A DNA stretch of 64,000 nucleotides from Antribacter gilvus (GCF_003946865.1 NZ_QXTH01000001.1:620001-684000), one strand, 5' to 3'; counted from the first letter of the stretch, positions 17,282-25,342 are shown. Numbers and translations are program-made. Notes: generated by a model from the sequence alone, not told the origin.

Positions 17282-17832
17282 CCTTGGGCCCGGACGAGCT
17301 GGGCCCCGACGGCCTCGGCTACGACCCCGACGAGGCTCCCGACGACGTGGACGTTGCGGTGCTGGCCGCCGTCGCGCGGATCGCCAACCTGGTCGACCCG
17401 GTGCCGGCGGGGCTCGTGGAGCGGGCGCAGTTCGCGGCCACGCTCGCCAGCCTCGAGTGCGAACTCATGGAGCTCTCGTACATCGAGGCGCCCCTCACCG
17501 GGGTGCGGGGCAGCGACTCGCTGAGCGGGATGGCAGGTGATGCTGCCCCCGTCGAGGCCCGGACCATCACGTTCACGCACGACACGCTGACCGTGATGAT
17601 CTCCCTCTCGGGTGCAGACGGCGGGCGCGTGCGCGTGGACGGCTGGGCCGCCCCGTCGGGCGCCCTGACCGTCGAGCTGCTCCGCCCAGGCGCCGAGGCG
17701 CTGTCAGTGGAGTCCGACGAGGACGGGCGGTTCGCCTTCGAGTCCGTCGACCGGGGGCCGGCAAGCCTCGTGGTGCGGCGGTCCGAGGCAGAAGGCGCCG
17801 GCGCCGTGAGTACGCCCGTCATCGAGCTGTGA
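17269..17832 (+). CDS. Small cytosolic protein with carboxypeptidase-regulatory-like C-terminus
   Basis: 187 residues, no signal or membrane segment. Residues 1-28 are acidic. Residues 28-72 form a helical segment (VAVLAAVARIANLVDPVPAG and ERAQFAATLASLECELMELS). After a variable stretch, residues 100-187 look like a beta-sandwich of the carboxypeptidase-regulatory type (SGALTVELLRPG, ESDEDGRFAFESVDRGPASLVV). The GTG start lies inside the sigma-factor gene, so the two are translationally coupled. A regulatory partner of the sigma factor, or an adaptor in the S8/CHAT module, is the best guess. I do not recognise a named family for the whole protein. Confidence 0.75.
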   Translation: MDDLTLGPDELGPDGLGYDPDEAPDDVDVAVLAAVARIANLVDPVPAGLVERAQFAATLASLECELMELSYIEAPLTGVRGSDSLSGMAGDAAPVEARTITFTHDTLTVMISLSGADGGRVRVDGWAAPSGALTVELLRPGAEALSVESDEDGRFAFESVDRGPASLVVRRSEAEGAGAVSTPVIEL

Positions 17833-17945
17833 TCGCTTCGCCCTGACAAGGGCCGAGCGCCACCAGGCGGCTCATAACCGCCACCACCGGCTGCACGGGG
17901 GTACTGCCGGACTCGTGAGACACCCGACGATCGAGAGGTACTTCA

Positions 17946-19454
17946 GTGAGCGAGCCCATGCCTGAGCCTGTCCTGCGCGTTCGTGATCACGCGGGCGGTG
18001 GCTGGCGCCCCGTCCGCGAGCTCGACCCGGCCAGCGCGCAGCGCCGCCGCGGCGGCCGCATCGCGCCGACCCGGTACGTGGCGGACCGGCTGATCATCCG
18101 TGGCATCCCGGGCGCCGACGACGACGCCGTCATCGCCGCTGCCATCGCCGCCGCCCAGCGGCGTGGGCTTGCCTACACCCTGCAGGAAGCGCCGGTCGCT
18201 GCCTCGCGCGGCGAGGTGCGGCGCACCGCCGTGTCGCTCGTGGTCGAGGGCGACGACGCCGACGCCTGGGACCTGCTCGACGAGGCGGTCGCTGAGCTGG
18301 GCGACGAGGAGCGGGTGCGGGCGGGGCTGGACCATGTGCTGGTGGGGCACAAGAACACTGTGGGCTTGGGCAGGCCCGGTGGGCCCAAGCCTGGTCACCG
18401 GCCTGGCCCGCCCCCCCGGCGCACCCACGAGGTTGGCTCGAATCCAGAGATAACGGCTGACGGAGTGCGCCGCCCGGTTGTCGCGATCGTCGACACCGGG
18501 ATCGGTCGCCACCCCTGGTTCGACGACAGCGACGCTGTGCTCCGCGGTGTCACACTCTCTGACGGGCCGATCGGTACCTACCCAGCGGAAGAGCCGGATG
18601 GTGACGCGCTGCCTCAGCGTTCCGAGGAAGGTGAGGTGATTCCCAGCCACGCCGGCCACGGCACGTTTATCGCTGGCATCGTGCATCAGGTTTGCCCGGA
18701 CGCCGTGCTGCTGCCCGTCAGGGTGCTCGGCACCGACGGTCTCGTCTCGGAGTGGGACCTCGCCCGGACCCTGGAGCGACTTCTGGAGTATCACGTAAGC
18801 GGAGTTCGCGGGGCCGAGGATCGTTCAGGCGTTGACGTTGTCATCCTGGCATGCGGATTCCTCCCCGAGGATCTCGCGGACGACGACTACGAGGGCGTGC
18901 TCCGGGGTGTGCTGCGCGACCTGCGCCGCGAGGGAGTTCTGGTTGTCGTTTCAGCAGGCAATGACGGAACGCGGGCGCCCGTGTTCCCTGCCGCCTGGGC
19001 GCCCGTCGTTGAGGTTGTGGGTGACCGGGTGCGCCCTGCGAACCCGGACGATCTCACGGATGAGTATCCACCGCTGCTCGTAGTCGGGGCTGGCAATCCC
19101 AACGGAACGCTCGCAGACTTCAGCAACGACGGACCGTGGGTCACGACAGCACGTCCTGGGGTTGAGGTGCTCAGCACGATGCCGGTCAGTTATGACGGCC
19201 CTGCGGTCCCCCAGACCCGACGCGCAGACGGGGAGCAGGAGGCGCTTGACGCAGACGACTTCACGGGTGGCTTTGCTCTGTGGAGCGGCACGTCGTTCGC
19301 GGCGCCCGTGCTGGCGGGGGAGCTTGCGGCCGCCCTGCTGCAGGGGCGTGCTGGCGGTCCGGAGATCGACCGCCGCGATCGCTACGCCCGTGTCAGCACC
19401 GCGTGGGATGCTGTGTACTCAGTGGAAGGGCTGTACGAGGCGCCCACCGTGTGA
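17946..19454 (+). CDS. Cytosolic S8 (subtilisin-family) serine protease
   Basis: 502 residues without a signal peptide, unusual for a subtilisin and consistent with action inside the cell. An N-terminal domain (1 to about 140) is joined through a Gly/Pro-rich hinge (about 140-165) to the catalytic domain, with Asp183 (VAIVDTGIG), His238 (HAGHGTFIAG), oxyanion Asn339 (VSAGNDG) and Ser450 (WSGTSFAAP). All catalytic residues are intact. The N-terminal domain may be an inhibitory pro-region. The GTG start follows GAGAGG. It lies 113 bp after the small regulator gene and 27 bp before the first CHAT gene. GC content drops sharply from about 18,420 onward, at the hinge. Confidence 0.92.
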   Translation: MSEPMPEPVLRVRDHAGGGWRPVRELDPASAQRRRGGRIAPTRYVADRLIIRGIPGADDDAVIAAAIAAAQRRGLAYTLQEAPVAASRGEVRRTAVSLVVEGDDADAWDLLDEAVAELGDEERVRAGLDHVLVGHKNTVGLGRPGGPKPGHRPGPPPRRTHEVGSNPEITADGVRRPVVAIVDTGIGRHPWFDDSDAVLRGVTLSDGPIGTYPAEEPDGDALPQRSEEGEVIPSHAGHGTFIAGIVHQVCPDAVLLPVRVLGTDGLVSEWDLARTLERLLEYHVSGVRGAEDRSGVDVVILACGFLPEDLADDDYEGVLRGVLRDLRREGVLVVVSAGNDGTRAPVFPAAWAPVVEVVGDRVRPANPDDLTDEYPPLLVVGAGNPNGTLADFSNDGPWVTTARPGVEVLSTMPVSYDGPAVPQTRRADGEQEALDADDFTGGFALWSGTSFAAPVLAGELAAALLQGRAGGPEIDRRDRYARVSTAWDAVYSVEGLYEAPTV

Positions 19455-19481
19455 CAGCAGCCGAGGGGGTGCGGGCGTCTG

Positions 19482-22202
19482 ATGGCAGGCGAGGCCTGGG
19501 AACGGTACGTGGCCCGTCTTCAGGAAGCACGAGAGTACAGCCTTCGTGCTGAGGCGGGTATGGCGTCGCTGCTCTACGAGCGACTCGCGAGCGACCTAGC
19601 CGTGGTGCGTCCGGCGCCCGATGATCCGGACCTCGAGCGCTGGGCGCACCTTCTCGTTCGCACGTATCTCGGGCAGAGTACCTGCGTTCTCCGGGAGCCG
19701 GACGGTATTCCGAAGGTATTCGAGATGCTCCGCCAAGCCGAGGAGGTCGCCAAAGCGGCGTCCTCGGCTTCTCTCGCCGGTCTGGTGGCTGGACAGCGAG
19801 GTCTGGTCTTCATCCGCACTGGCCATCCGCGTGAAGCCCTCAAGGCGCTCTCGACAGCAATTGACCTCCACAGTGCGGGGGAGCCAAGGGATCTCGCGAC
19901 GTTCTTGTTGAATCGCGGAAGTGCCTACGTGGAACTTGGCGATTTTGAGGCAGCTCTCGCCGATTATGAATCTGCGTATAAGCACGCCGCCGCCCTCAAT
20001 CATCCGTTCTTTGTAGCCTTTGCCCGCCACAACATGGGTTATGCGAGGTACCTGCTCGGAGACCTGCCAGTCGCACTCACGGACATGGCAGACGCAGCGC
20101 GAACCGCCCCTGATCAACGGGACGGAATACCACTTCTTGGCCGTGCGCAAGCGCTCTTTGAGGCCGGTCTTGTAGCGGACGCCGAAGCGCTCCTCAGTAG
20201 GGCGGTTCCGCAACTCACTGCCGCGGGTCTCCATCTCGACCTGGCAGAGGCTGAGTACTACCGCGCCCGCAGTTTGCTGGCGCTACGTCGCTACGAGGAG
20301 GCCCGGTCGTTGGCCAGGCGGTCCAGGCGTCACTTCACCCGGGTGGGTTACGCGCCGCGTGCCGTCCTCGCCCGCGTGCTGGAACTTGAAGTTGCGCTGA
20401 CGCCCACTCGGCTTGAGGGATCCGCGAACCGGGCAACCGCGCTGCGCCGAGCACATGCCGCGCTCGAGGCTGCCGAAGGTGGGTTTACGGCGGGGCCAGT
20501 TCTGGGCCACCACCCGGGGCATGCGGCCCTCATAGTTGCGGCACAGTGGCTGCTCCAGGCGCGGGAGACCATGCGTGCCCGAGAGATCCTTGATCGAATC
20601 CCCCGGGATGATCCAGGCACCCCGCTGACTTTCCGCCTGCAGCGTTACGTCGCAACCGCCGAGCTCGCCTTCGCCGAGGGCGACCGCCGTCGCGGCCTCC
20701 GCGCCGTCCGCGAGGGCTTTGCGCTCCTGGCCGAGCACCGCTCGCGGCTGGGCAGCGTGGAGTCGGTGACGGCGGCCGCCGTCCACGGCGTCGAGCTCCA
20801 GTGGGTCGACGTCCGCGCCGCCCTCAAGACGGGCCGCGCTGCGGCCCTCTTCGACGCTCTCGAGCGGGGCCGAGCGGTGGGCGCCGGCGCCGGCCGGGTC
20901 ACCCCGCCTGACGACCCAGAGGCAGCAGCCCTCCTCACCGAGGCGCGCGGCCTGCTCGCCAAGGCGCGTGAGCTGCCCGCCACGGGTGGCCGTGCGGTCA
21001 CCGCCGAGCGGGAGGCCCTGACCCGCAAGGCACGCCGCATCCAGGCGGAGGTGCGTGAGCGATCTTGGCGGCACGCGGGGGAGACCGTCGCAGATCGCGC
21101 GGTCACTGCCCGCGAAGTGTCCCGGCTGCTCGCGGCCAGGGACGACGGTGCAGTCGTCGCCAACTACTCGGTCGTCGACGGTCAACTGCGAGCGGTCCGG
21201 ATCGGCGCTCGCGGTACCACGATGCTCCACCTTGGCCCCATTATCGAGATCGCGGAGCGGGTCCGCCGGGTGCGGGCCGACCTCGTCATCACCGCCAACG
21301 ACCTCATCCCCGCCCCGCTGCGCGCCGCCGCCCGCGGTTCGCTCGAACGCAGCCTCAAGGCGCTCGACGAGGCCCTGGTCGCACCGCTCGGTGCGTGTGG
21401 CGACCTGTACGTCGCGACCCGCGAGCCGCTGCTGAGCATCCCGTGGTCGGCGCTGCCGTCCAGGGCAGGCCGGCGCACGTCTGTGCGGTCGTACGTCGCA
21501 CGCGGGCGTCACCACGCCGCCCCGACCGGCGGTCGTCGGATCTTCGCGGCTGCGGGTCCCGGAGTCGACGAGGGCGACACGGAGGCACGGGCAGTCGGCG
21601 CAGTCTGGGCAGGCGCGGTGCTTGACGATGTACCGGCAGCCGCCGAGAACAACACTGTCCACGCTGGGGAGTCAGCCTCCGAGCGCGATGTTGTTCTCGT
21701 GGGCCAGCCGGGTACGGTGGCCGAGCGCGTCCGAGAGGTGTCAGTCCTGACCGGCGCCGCAGCCACCACCGCCGCCGTCCGCGAGGCCCTCGCGACGAGC
21801 GACGTGGTGCACCTCGCCGCCCACGGCCAGCACGACGTCGACAACCCCCTTTTCGCGTCGATCGAGCTCGCCGACGGCCCGCTGTTCGCCCACGAGCTGG
21901 ACGGCCTGCGGCTGCCGGACTCCGTCATCGTCCTCTCGTCGTGCGAGGTGGGCGGCCACACCGCGGTGCTCGGCGGAGAGGTCCTGGGCCTCACGTCGGT
22001 CCTGCTGCGCCTCGGCGCCCGCGCGGTGATCGCCTCCGTGGCCCCGCTCTCCGACGCGCTCGCCGCCGAAGTGATGCCCCGGCTGCACGAGCACCTGCGC
22101 GACACCGACGACCCGGAGGCGGCGCTCGCCGCTGCGATCGCGGACGTCGCGGAACCCGTCCCGCTGGTCTGCTTCGGCTCCGTGGAGGGCCTCACCTCCT
22201 GA
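19482..22202 (+). CDS. TPR-CHAT (caspase-like) protease, first copy
   Basis: 906 residues. The N-terminal half (about 40-440) is all-helical with TPR-like repeats such as FLLNRGSAYVELGDFEAALADY. A charged helical linker (about 480-540) leads to the C-terminal CHAT domain with dyad His781 (VVHLAAHGQHD) and Cys821 (VIVLSSCEVGG), 40 residues apart as in separase/caspase-like enzymes. CHAT proteases are usually switched on by their sensor domain and cut a partner protein; here the S8 protease is the obvious candidate. Relative to the second copy it has about 40 extra residues before the His motif (about 713-755). The DNA for the TPR half is much lower in GC than that for the CHAT half. Confidence 0.9.
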   Translation: MAGEAWERYVARLQEAREYSLRAEAGMASLLYERLASDLAVVRPAPDDPDLERWAHLLVRTYLGQSTCVLREPDGIPKVFEMLRQAEEVAKAASSASLAGLVAGQRGLVFIRTGHPREALKALSTAIDLHSAGEPRDLATFLLNRGSAYVELGDFEAALADYESAYKHAAALNHPFFVAFARHNMGYARYLLGDLPVALTDMADAARTAPDQRDGIPLLGRAQALFEAGLVADAEALLSRAVPQLTAAGLHLDLAEAEYYRARSLLALRRYEEARSLARRSRRHFTRVGYAPRAVLARVLELEVALTPTRLEGSANRATALRRAHAALEAAEGGFTAGPVLGHHPGHAALIVAAQWLLQARETMRAREILDRIPRDDPGTPLTFRLQRYVATAELAFAEGDRRRGLRAVREGFALLAEHRSRLGSVESVTAAAVHGVELQWVDVRAALKTGRAAALFDALERGRAVGAGAGRVTPPDDPEAAALLTEARGLLAKARELPATGGRAVTAEREALTRKARRIQAEVRERSWRHAGETVADRAVTAREVSRLLAARDDGAVVANYSVVDGQLRAVRIGARGTTMLHLGPIIEIAERVRRVRADLVITANDLIPAPLRAAARGSLERSLKALDEALVAPLGACGDLYVATREPLLSIPWSALPSRAGRRTSVRSYVARGRHHAAPTGGRRIFAAAGPGVDEGDTEARAVGAVWAGAVLDDVPAAAENNTVHAGESASERDVVLVGQPGTVAERVREVSVLTGAAATTAAVREALATSDVVHLAAHGQHDVDNPLFASIELADGPLFAHELDGLRLPDSVIVLSSCEVGGHTAVLGGEVLGLTSVLLRLGARAVIASVAPLSDALAAEVMPRLHEHLRDTDDPEAALAAAIADVAEPVPLVCFGSVEGLTS
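21644..21699. repeat. 11-bp inverted repeat bounding part of the CHAT1-specific insertion
   Basis: CGAGAACAACA at 21644-21654 and its reverse complement TGTTGTTCTCG at 21689-21699 enclose 34 bp, within the roughly 40-codon segment present in CHAT1 but absent from CHAT2. The reading frame stays open across it. Confidence 0.6.
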
Positions 22203-22207
22203 CGGCC

Positions 22208-22291
22208 CGCGCACATCACATCGGCACGTCGTCGTCGGTTCGGCAGTTCAAAATACCGAACCGACGACAATCTGCCGAACCAATGTGCGCG
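22208..22291. repeat. Nested inverted repeat between the two CHAT genes
   Basis: Three nested paired segments: CGCGCACAT (22208-22216) with 22283-22291, TCGGCA (22221-22226) with 22273-22278, and TCGTCGGTTCGG (22232-22243) with 22256-22267, around an AT-rich loop. A competing 10-bp helix, GGTTCGGCAG (22237-22246) with CTGCCGAACC (22272-22281), would exclude the inner two. It may be a terminator, an RNA switch, a protein site or a small palindromic mobile element. The rest of the 257-bp gap (22203-22459) shows no gene. Confidence 0.7.
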
Positions 22292-22459
22292 CGACCTGCA
22301 CGGCGCACCCGGCCGGCCCGGTGCACCCGCCCGCCCCACCGCCGTCGGGCAAGCGATTCCCCGGTCACGATCCACTACGCCGCATTGAGCACCGCGCCCC
22401 CGCGGACGTACCGTTGGCCCCGGTCTGCCCCGCCGGGGCCGGGAAGAGGTGGGCGCGAG

Positions 22460-25078
22460 GTGTGGCCGGAGCTCGAGACGGAGCTGCTCGCTGCCCGGGA
22501 CCTGCACTTCCGGTCGCGGCCGGCGCGGGCGCTGCGGCGCTTCCGCCGCATCCTGGACGGCCTGCGAGCCATCGACAAGGGCACGCTCGGCCCGGAGGAC
22601 CATGCCCGCTGGGCCGACGCCATGGTCCGGTCCCTCATGGGCGAGGCGTTCGGGGTGCACGCCGTGGCCTCGGACCTGGACGGCGCCCTGACCATCCTCG
22701 ACGACGCGGCCCGGCACGCCGCGCGGTCCCCGAAGCCGCTGCGTCGGGGGCTGGTCGCTGTGGCGGTCGGCTACCGCGGCCTGGTGCTCCTGCGGTCCGG
22801 GCGGTCGGCGGAGTCGCTGCCGCTCTTCGACAGCGCCCTCGCGGGCGCCGCCAGCCTTCCGGGCCGGACCAGCATCCCCGACCGCGACCTGGCCACGCTC
22901 CACGTGAACCGGGGCGCAGCCCTCACCGATCTCGGCAGGCTGGTGCCGGCACTCCGCGACTACGAGGCGGCGATCGTGGTGGCGCGCCGCAGCGGCAACA
23001 CGGCGCTGGCCGCCCTCGCCCTGCACAACATCGGGTTCGTCCGCTACGCGCTCGGCAACCTGCCGGGCGCGCTCAGCGCCATGAACGAGGCCCGTGCCGC
23101 CGCACCCGACCGGGAGGACGGCGTCCTCGACATCGGGCGCGGCGCCGTCCTGTTCGAGGCCGGGCTCCTCGCCGACGCGGAGCGGGTCCTCGCGGCCGCC
23201 CTCCGCCGCATGCGGGGAGCGGGCCGCAGCCTCGACCGCGCGGAGGTGGAGTACTACCGGGCACGCTGCCTCCTCGCTCTCCACCGGTACGACGAGGCCC
23301 GCCGCAGCGCCGCCTTCATCCGCCGGCACGACGTCCGGAGCGGGCACGGGCCCCGCGCCGCCATGGCGCGCGTCTTCGAGCTCGAGGTCGACGTCGCCGA
23401 GGTCCGTGACGCGGTCCGGGCGGGCAAGCAGGTGCCGAGCGGGCTCGCCCGCCGTCGGGCCCGCCGAGCCCTGGCCGTCGCCGCTCACGCGGACGGTGCG
23501 GGCAAGGTGCTGGGGCGGGAGTCGGGCGGGGCCGCCCGGCTCGTCGCGGCGCAGTGGCACCTGGTCGTCGGCGACGTGAAGGAGGCCGCGCAGCTCCTCG
23601 CGGCGCTGCCCCGCGGTTTCGCCGGCGCGACCCTCACCCACCGCGTCCAGTACTACGGCACAGTCGCGGAGCTCGCGTTCGCCACCGGGCGGCGCGCCGC
23701 GGGCCTCCGCGCCGTGCGCTCCGGCTATGGGCTGCTCACCGCCCACCGGGCCCGGCTCGGCGCCGTCGAGTCGATCGCAGCGGCCGGCACGCACGCCGTG
23801 ACGATCCAGCTCGTCGACGTCCGCGCGGCCCTCGGGACAGGCCGCGCCCCGGCGGTCTTCGACGCGATCGAGCGCGGCCGGGCCATGGGCGCGGGGTCGG
23901 GACGGCTCACGCCGTCGGGCGACCCGGGCGTGGCCGGGCTGCTGACGCAGGCCCGCGGCCTCATCGCCCAGGCGCGGCACCTGCCTGCAGGGTCGGGCGA
24001 GCGGGAGCGGCTCACCACCACCGCGCGTGCCCTGCAGGAGCAGGTCCGCGAGCAGACCTGGGTGCATGCGGGCGACGCGGACGTGGTGCGGCCCGTGACC
24101 GCCCGCGAGCTGCGCAAGGCCCTGGCCGACGGCGGCGAGGGCACCGTCGTCGCGAGCCTCGCCACGTTCGGTGGCCGGGTCGTGGCCGTCCGTGTCGACG
24201 CCCACGGCACCCGGCTGCTCGACCTCGGCGACCCCGCACAGGTCGCCGAGCAGGCCCACCGCGTCCGGGCCGACCTCGCGGTGGTCGCCAACGCGTTCGT
24301 CCCCCCGCCGCTGCGCGACGCCGCCCGCCGCTCCCTCACCCGCGGCCTCGACCGGCTCGACACGATGCTCGTCGCCCCGCTCCACGCACCCGGACCGCTG
24401 CACCTCGTGGCGCGCCACCCGTACGTGGGCCTGCCCTGGTCGGCGCTCCCGTCGCGGCGCGGCCTGGCGACCTGGGCCAGGTCCTACGTGGCGCGCAGGC
24501 GCCCGCTCCCGGTGGCCGACGACGGCGGTGCTCGCCGCGTGCTCGTGGCCGCCGGGCCGCAGGTGACGGAGGGTGCGGCCGAGGCGCTCGCGGTGGGGGC
24601 GGTGTGGCCGGGCTCGCTCGTCCTCCTGGGCCGGGACGCGACCACCGAGGCGGTGCGCGACGCCCTGGCGACCCACGACGTGGTGCACCTGGCGACGCAC
24701 GGCCGGCACGACGCCGCCAACCCGCTCTTCGCCTCCGTGGACCTCGCCGACGGCCCGCTGTTCGCCCACGAGCTTGACGGGACCCGGCTCCCGGGGTCCG
24801 TCGTGGTGCTCTCGTCGTGCGAGGTGGGCGCGTCGTCGCCGCGGGGCGGGGGAGAGGTCCTGGGACTCACGTCGGTCCTGCTGCGCCTCGGGGCACGAGC
24901 GGTGATCGCGTCGGTCGGCCCGCTGTCCGACGCCGTCGCCGCCAAGCTCATGCCCCGCCTCCACGCCGAGCTGCGGGCGGGGCGCTCGCCCCAGGCCGCG
25001 CTCGCCACGGTGCTCGCGGACGAGCCGGACCCCGTCCCGCTGGTGTGCTTCGGCTCGGTGGACGGGCTGGCGCCGTGA
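22460..25078 (+). CDS. TPR-CHAT (caspase-like) protease, second copy
   Basis: 872 residues from the GTG at 22460, chosen because its N-terminus then lines up with that of the first copy; an in-frame opening extends far upstream, so the start is not certain. TPR-like helices (about 30-440, e.g. LALHNIGFVRYALGNLPGAL) are followed by a CHAT domain with His747 (VVHLATHGRHD) and Cys787 (VVVLSSCEVGA). The last 250 residues are very similar to the first copy, including nearly identical DNA around the GLTSVLLRLGARAVIASV segment, so the two arose by tandem duplication. Unlike the first copy, the whole gene has the high GC of the chromosome. Confidence 0.9.
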   Translation: MWPELETELLAARDLHFRSRPARALRRFRRILDGLRAIDKGTLGPEDHARWADAMVRSLMGEAFGVHAVASDLDGALTILDDAARHAARSPKPLRRGLVAVAVGYRGLVLLRSGRSAESLPLFDSALAGAASLPGRTSIPDRDLATLHVNRGAALTDLGRLVPALRDYEAAIVVARRSGNTALAALALHNIGFVRYALGNLPGALSAMNEARAAAPDREDGVLDIGRGAVLFEAGLLADAERVLAAALRRMRGAGRSLDRAEVEYYRARCLLALHRYDEARRSAAFIRRHDVRSGHGPRAAMARVFELEVDVAEVRDAVRAGKQVPSGLARRRARRALAVAAHADGAGKVLGRESGGAARLVAAQWHLVVGDVKEAAQLLAALPRGFAGATLTHRVQYYGTVAELAFATGRRAAGLRAVRSGYGLLTAHRARLGAVESIAAAGTHAVTIQLVDVRAALGTGRAPAVFDAIERGRAMGAGSGRLTPSGDPGVAGLLTQARGLIAQARHLPAGSGERERLTTTARALQEQVREQTWVHAGDADVVRPVTARELRKALADGGEGTVVASLATFGGRVVAVRVDAHGTRLLDLGDPAQVAEQAHRVRADLAVVANAFVPPPLRDAARRSLTRGLDRLDTMLVAPLHAPGPLHLVARHPYVGLPWSALPSRRGLATWARSYVARRRPLPVADDGGARRVLVAAGPQVTEGAAEALAVGAVWPGSLVLLGRDATTEAVRDALATHDVVHLATHGRHDAANPLFASVDLADGPLFAHELDGTRLPGSVVVLSSCEVGASSPRGGGEVLGLTSVLLRLGARAVIASVGPLSDAVAAKLMPRLHAELRAGRSPQAALATVLADEPDPVPLVCFGSVDGLAP

Positions 25079-25130
25079 GGGTGTGGCGAGGGCCACTCAC
25101 ATGAATGTGCACATCCGAATGGGCACAGGG

Positions 25131-25136
25131 TATGGT
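25131..25136 (+). promoter_or_regulatory. -10 element of the rplJL transcript
   Basis: TATGGT lies upstream of the L10 leader; transcription would start near 25143. The -35 region (about 25107-25113, TGTGCAC) is a poor match. This promoter gives rplJL independence from rplKA, which here lie 10 kb away. Confidence 0.45.
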
Positions 25137-25142
25137 TCACCT

Positions 25143-25263
25143 GTAACCCAAGACCGCCGGTCGTCCGACGCTGCCTGGTAACGGGAGAGCAGAAGACCGA
25201 AGTCCCGCGAATGCGGAGCCTGCGCAGGTGAACGAACTCGAGCACGGTCCGCCGTGCATCCCC
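25143..25263 (+). ncRNA. L10-type ribosomal leader RNA
   Basis: The leader before rplJ contains the kink-turn-like elements typical of L10 leaders (CTGCCTGGTAACGG and GCGCAGGTGAACGAA), with potential for several helices. By family knowledge the L10(L12)4 complex binds here and represses its own expression. The leader runs directly into a terminator hairpin, so attenuation is likely in this organism. The remainder of the gap back to 25079 shows no gene. Confidence 0.7.
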
Positions 25264-25299
25264 GAGCCCCGTGCGCCTGCGCCGGGGCTCCTTTCTTTT
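25264..25299 (+). terminator. Attenuator terminator in the rplJ leader
   Basis: GAGCCCCG (25264-25271) pairs with CGGGGCTC (25283-25290), followed at once by a T-rich run CTTTCTTTT. It is one of the few classical intrinsic terminators here, and it lies upstream of a gene rather than after one. Confidence 0.8.
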
Positions 25300-25342
25300 C
25301 CGGGGCGGAGATGCCGGTGGTACCACCACCGGAAGGATTGCC

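Noticed and set aside
21509-25096. Nearly 1,200-codon open frame opposite the CHAT genes
   Set aside because: A shadow of the real CHAT frames; no domain recognised.
4065-25113. GAATGTGCACA present upstream of both murB (4065) and rplJ (25103)
   Set aside because: Shared 11-mers are expected by chance many times in 64 kb, and their spacing to the -10 boxes differs.
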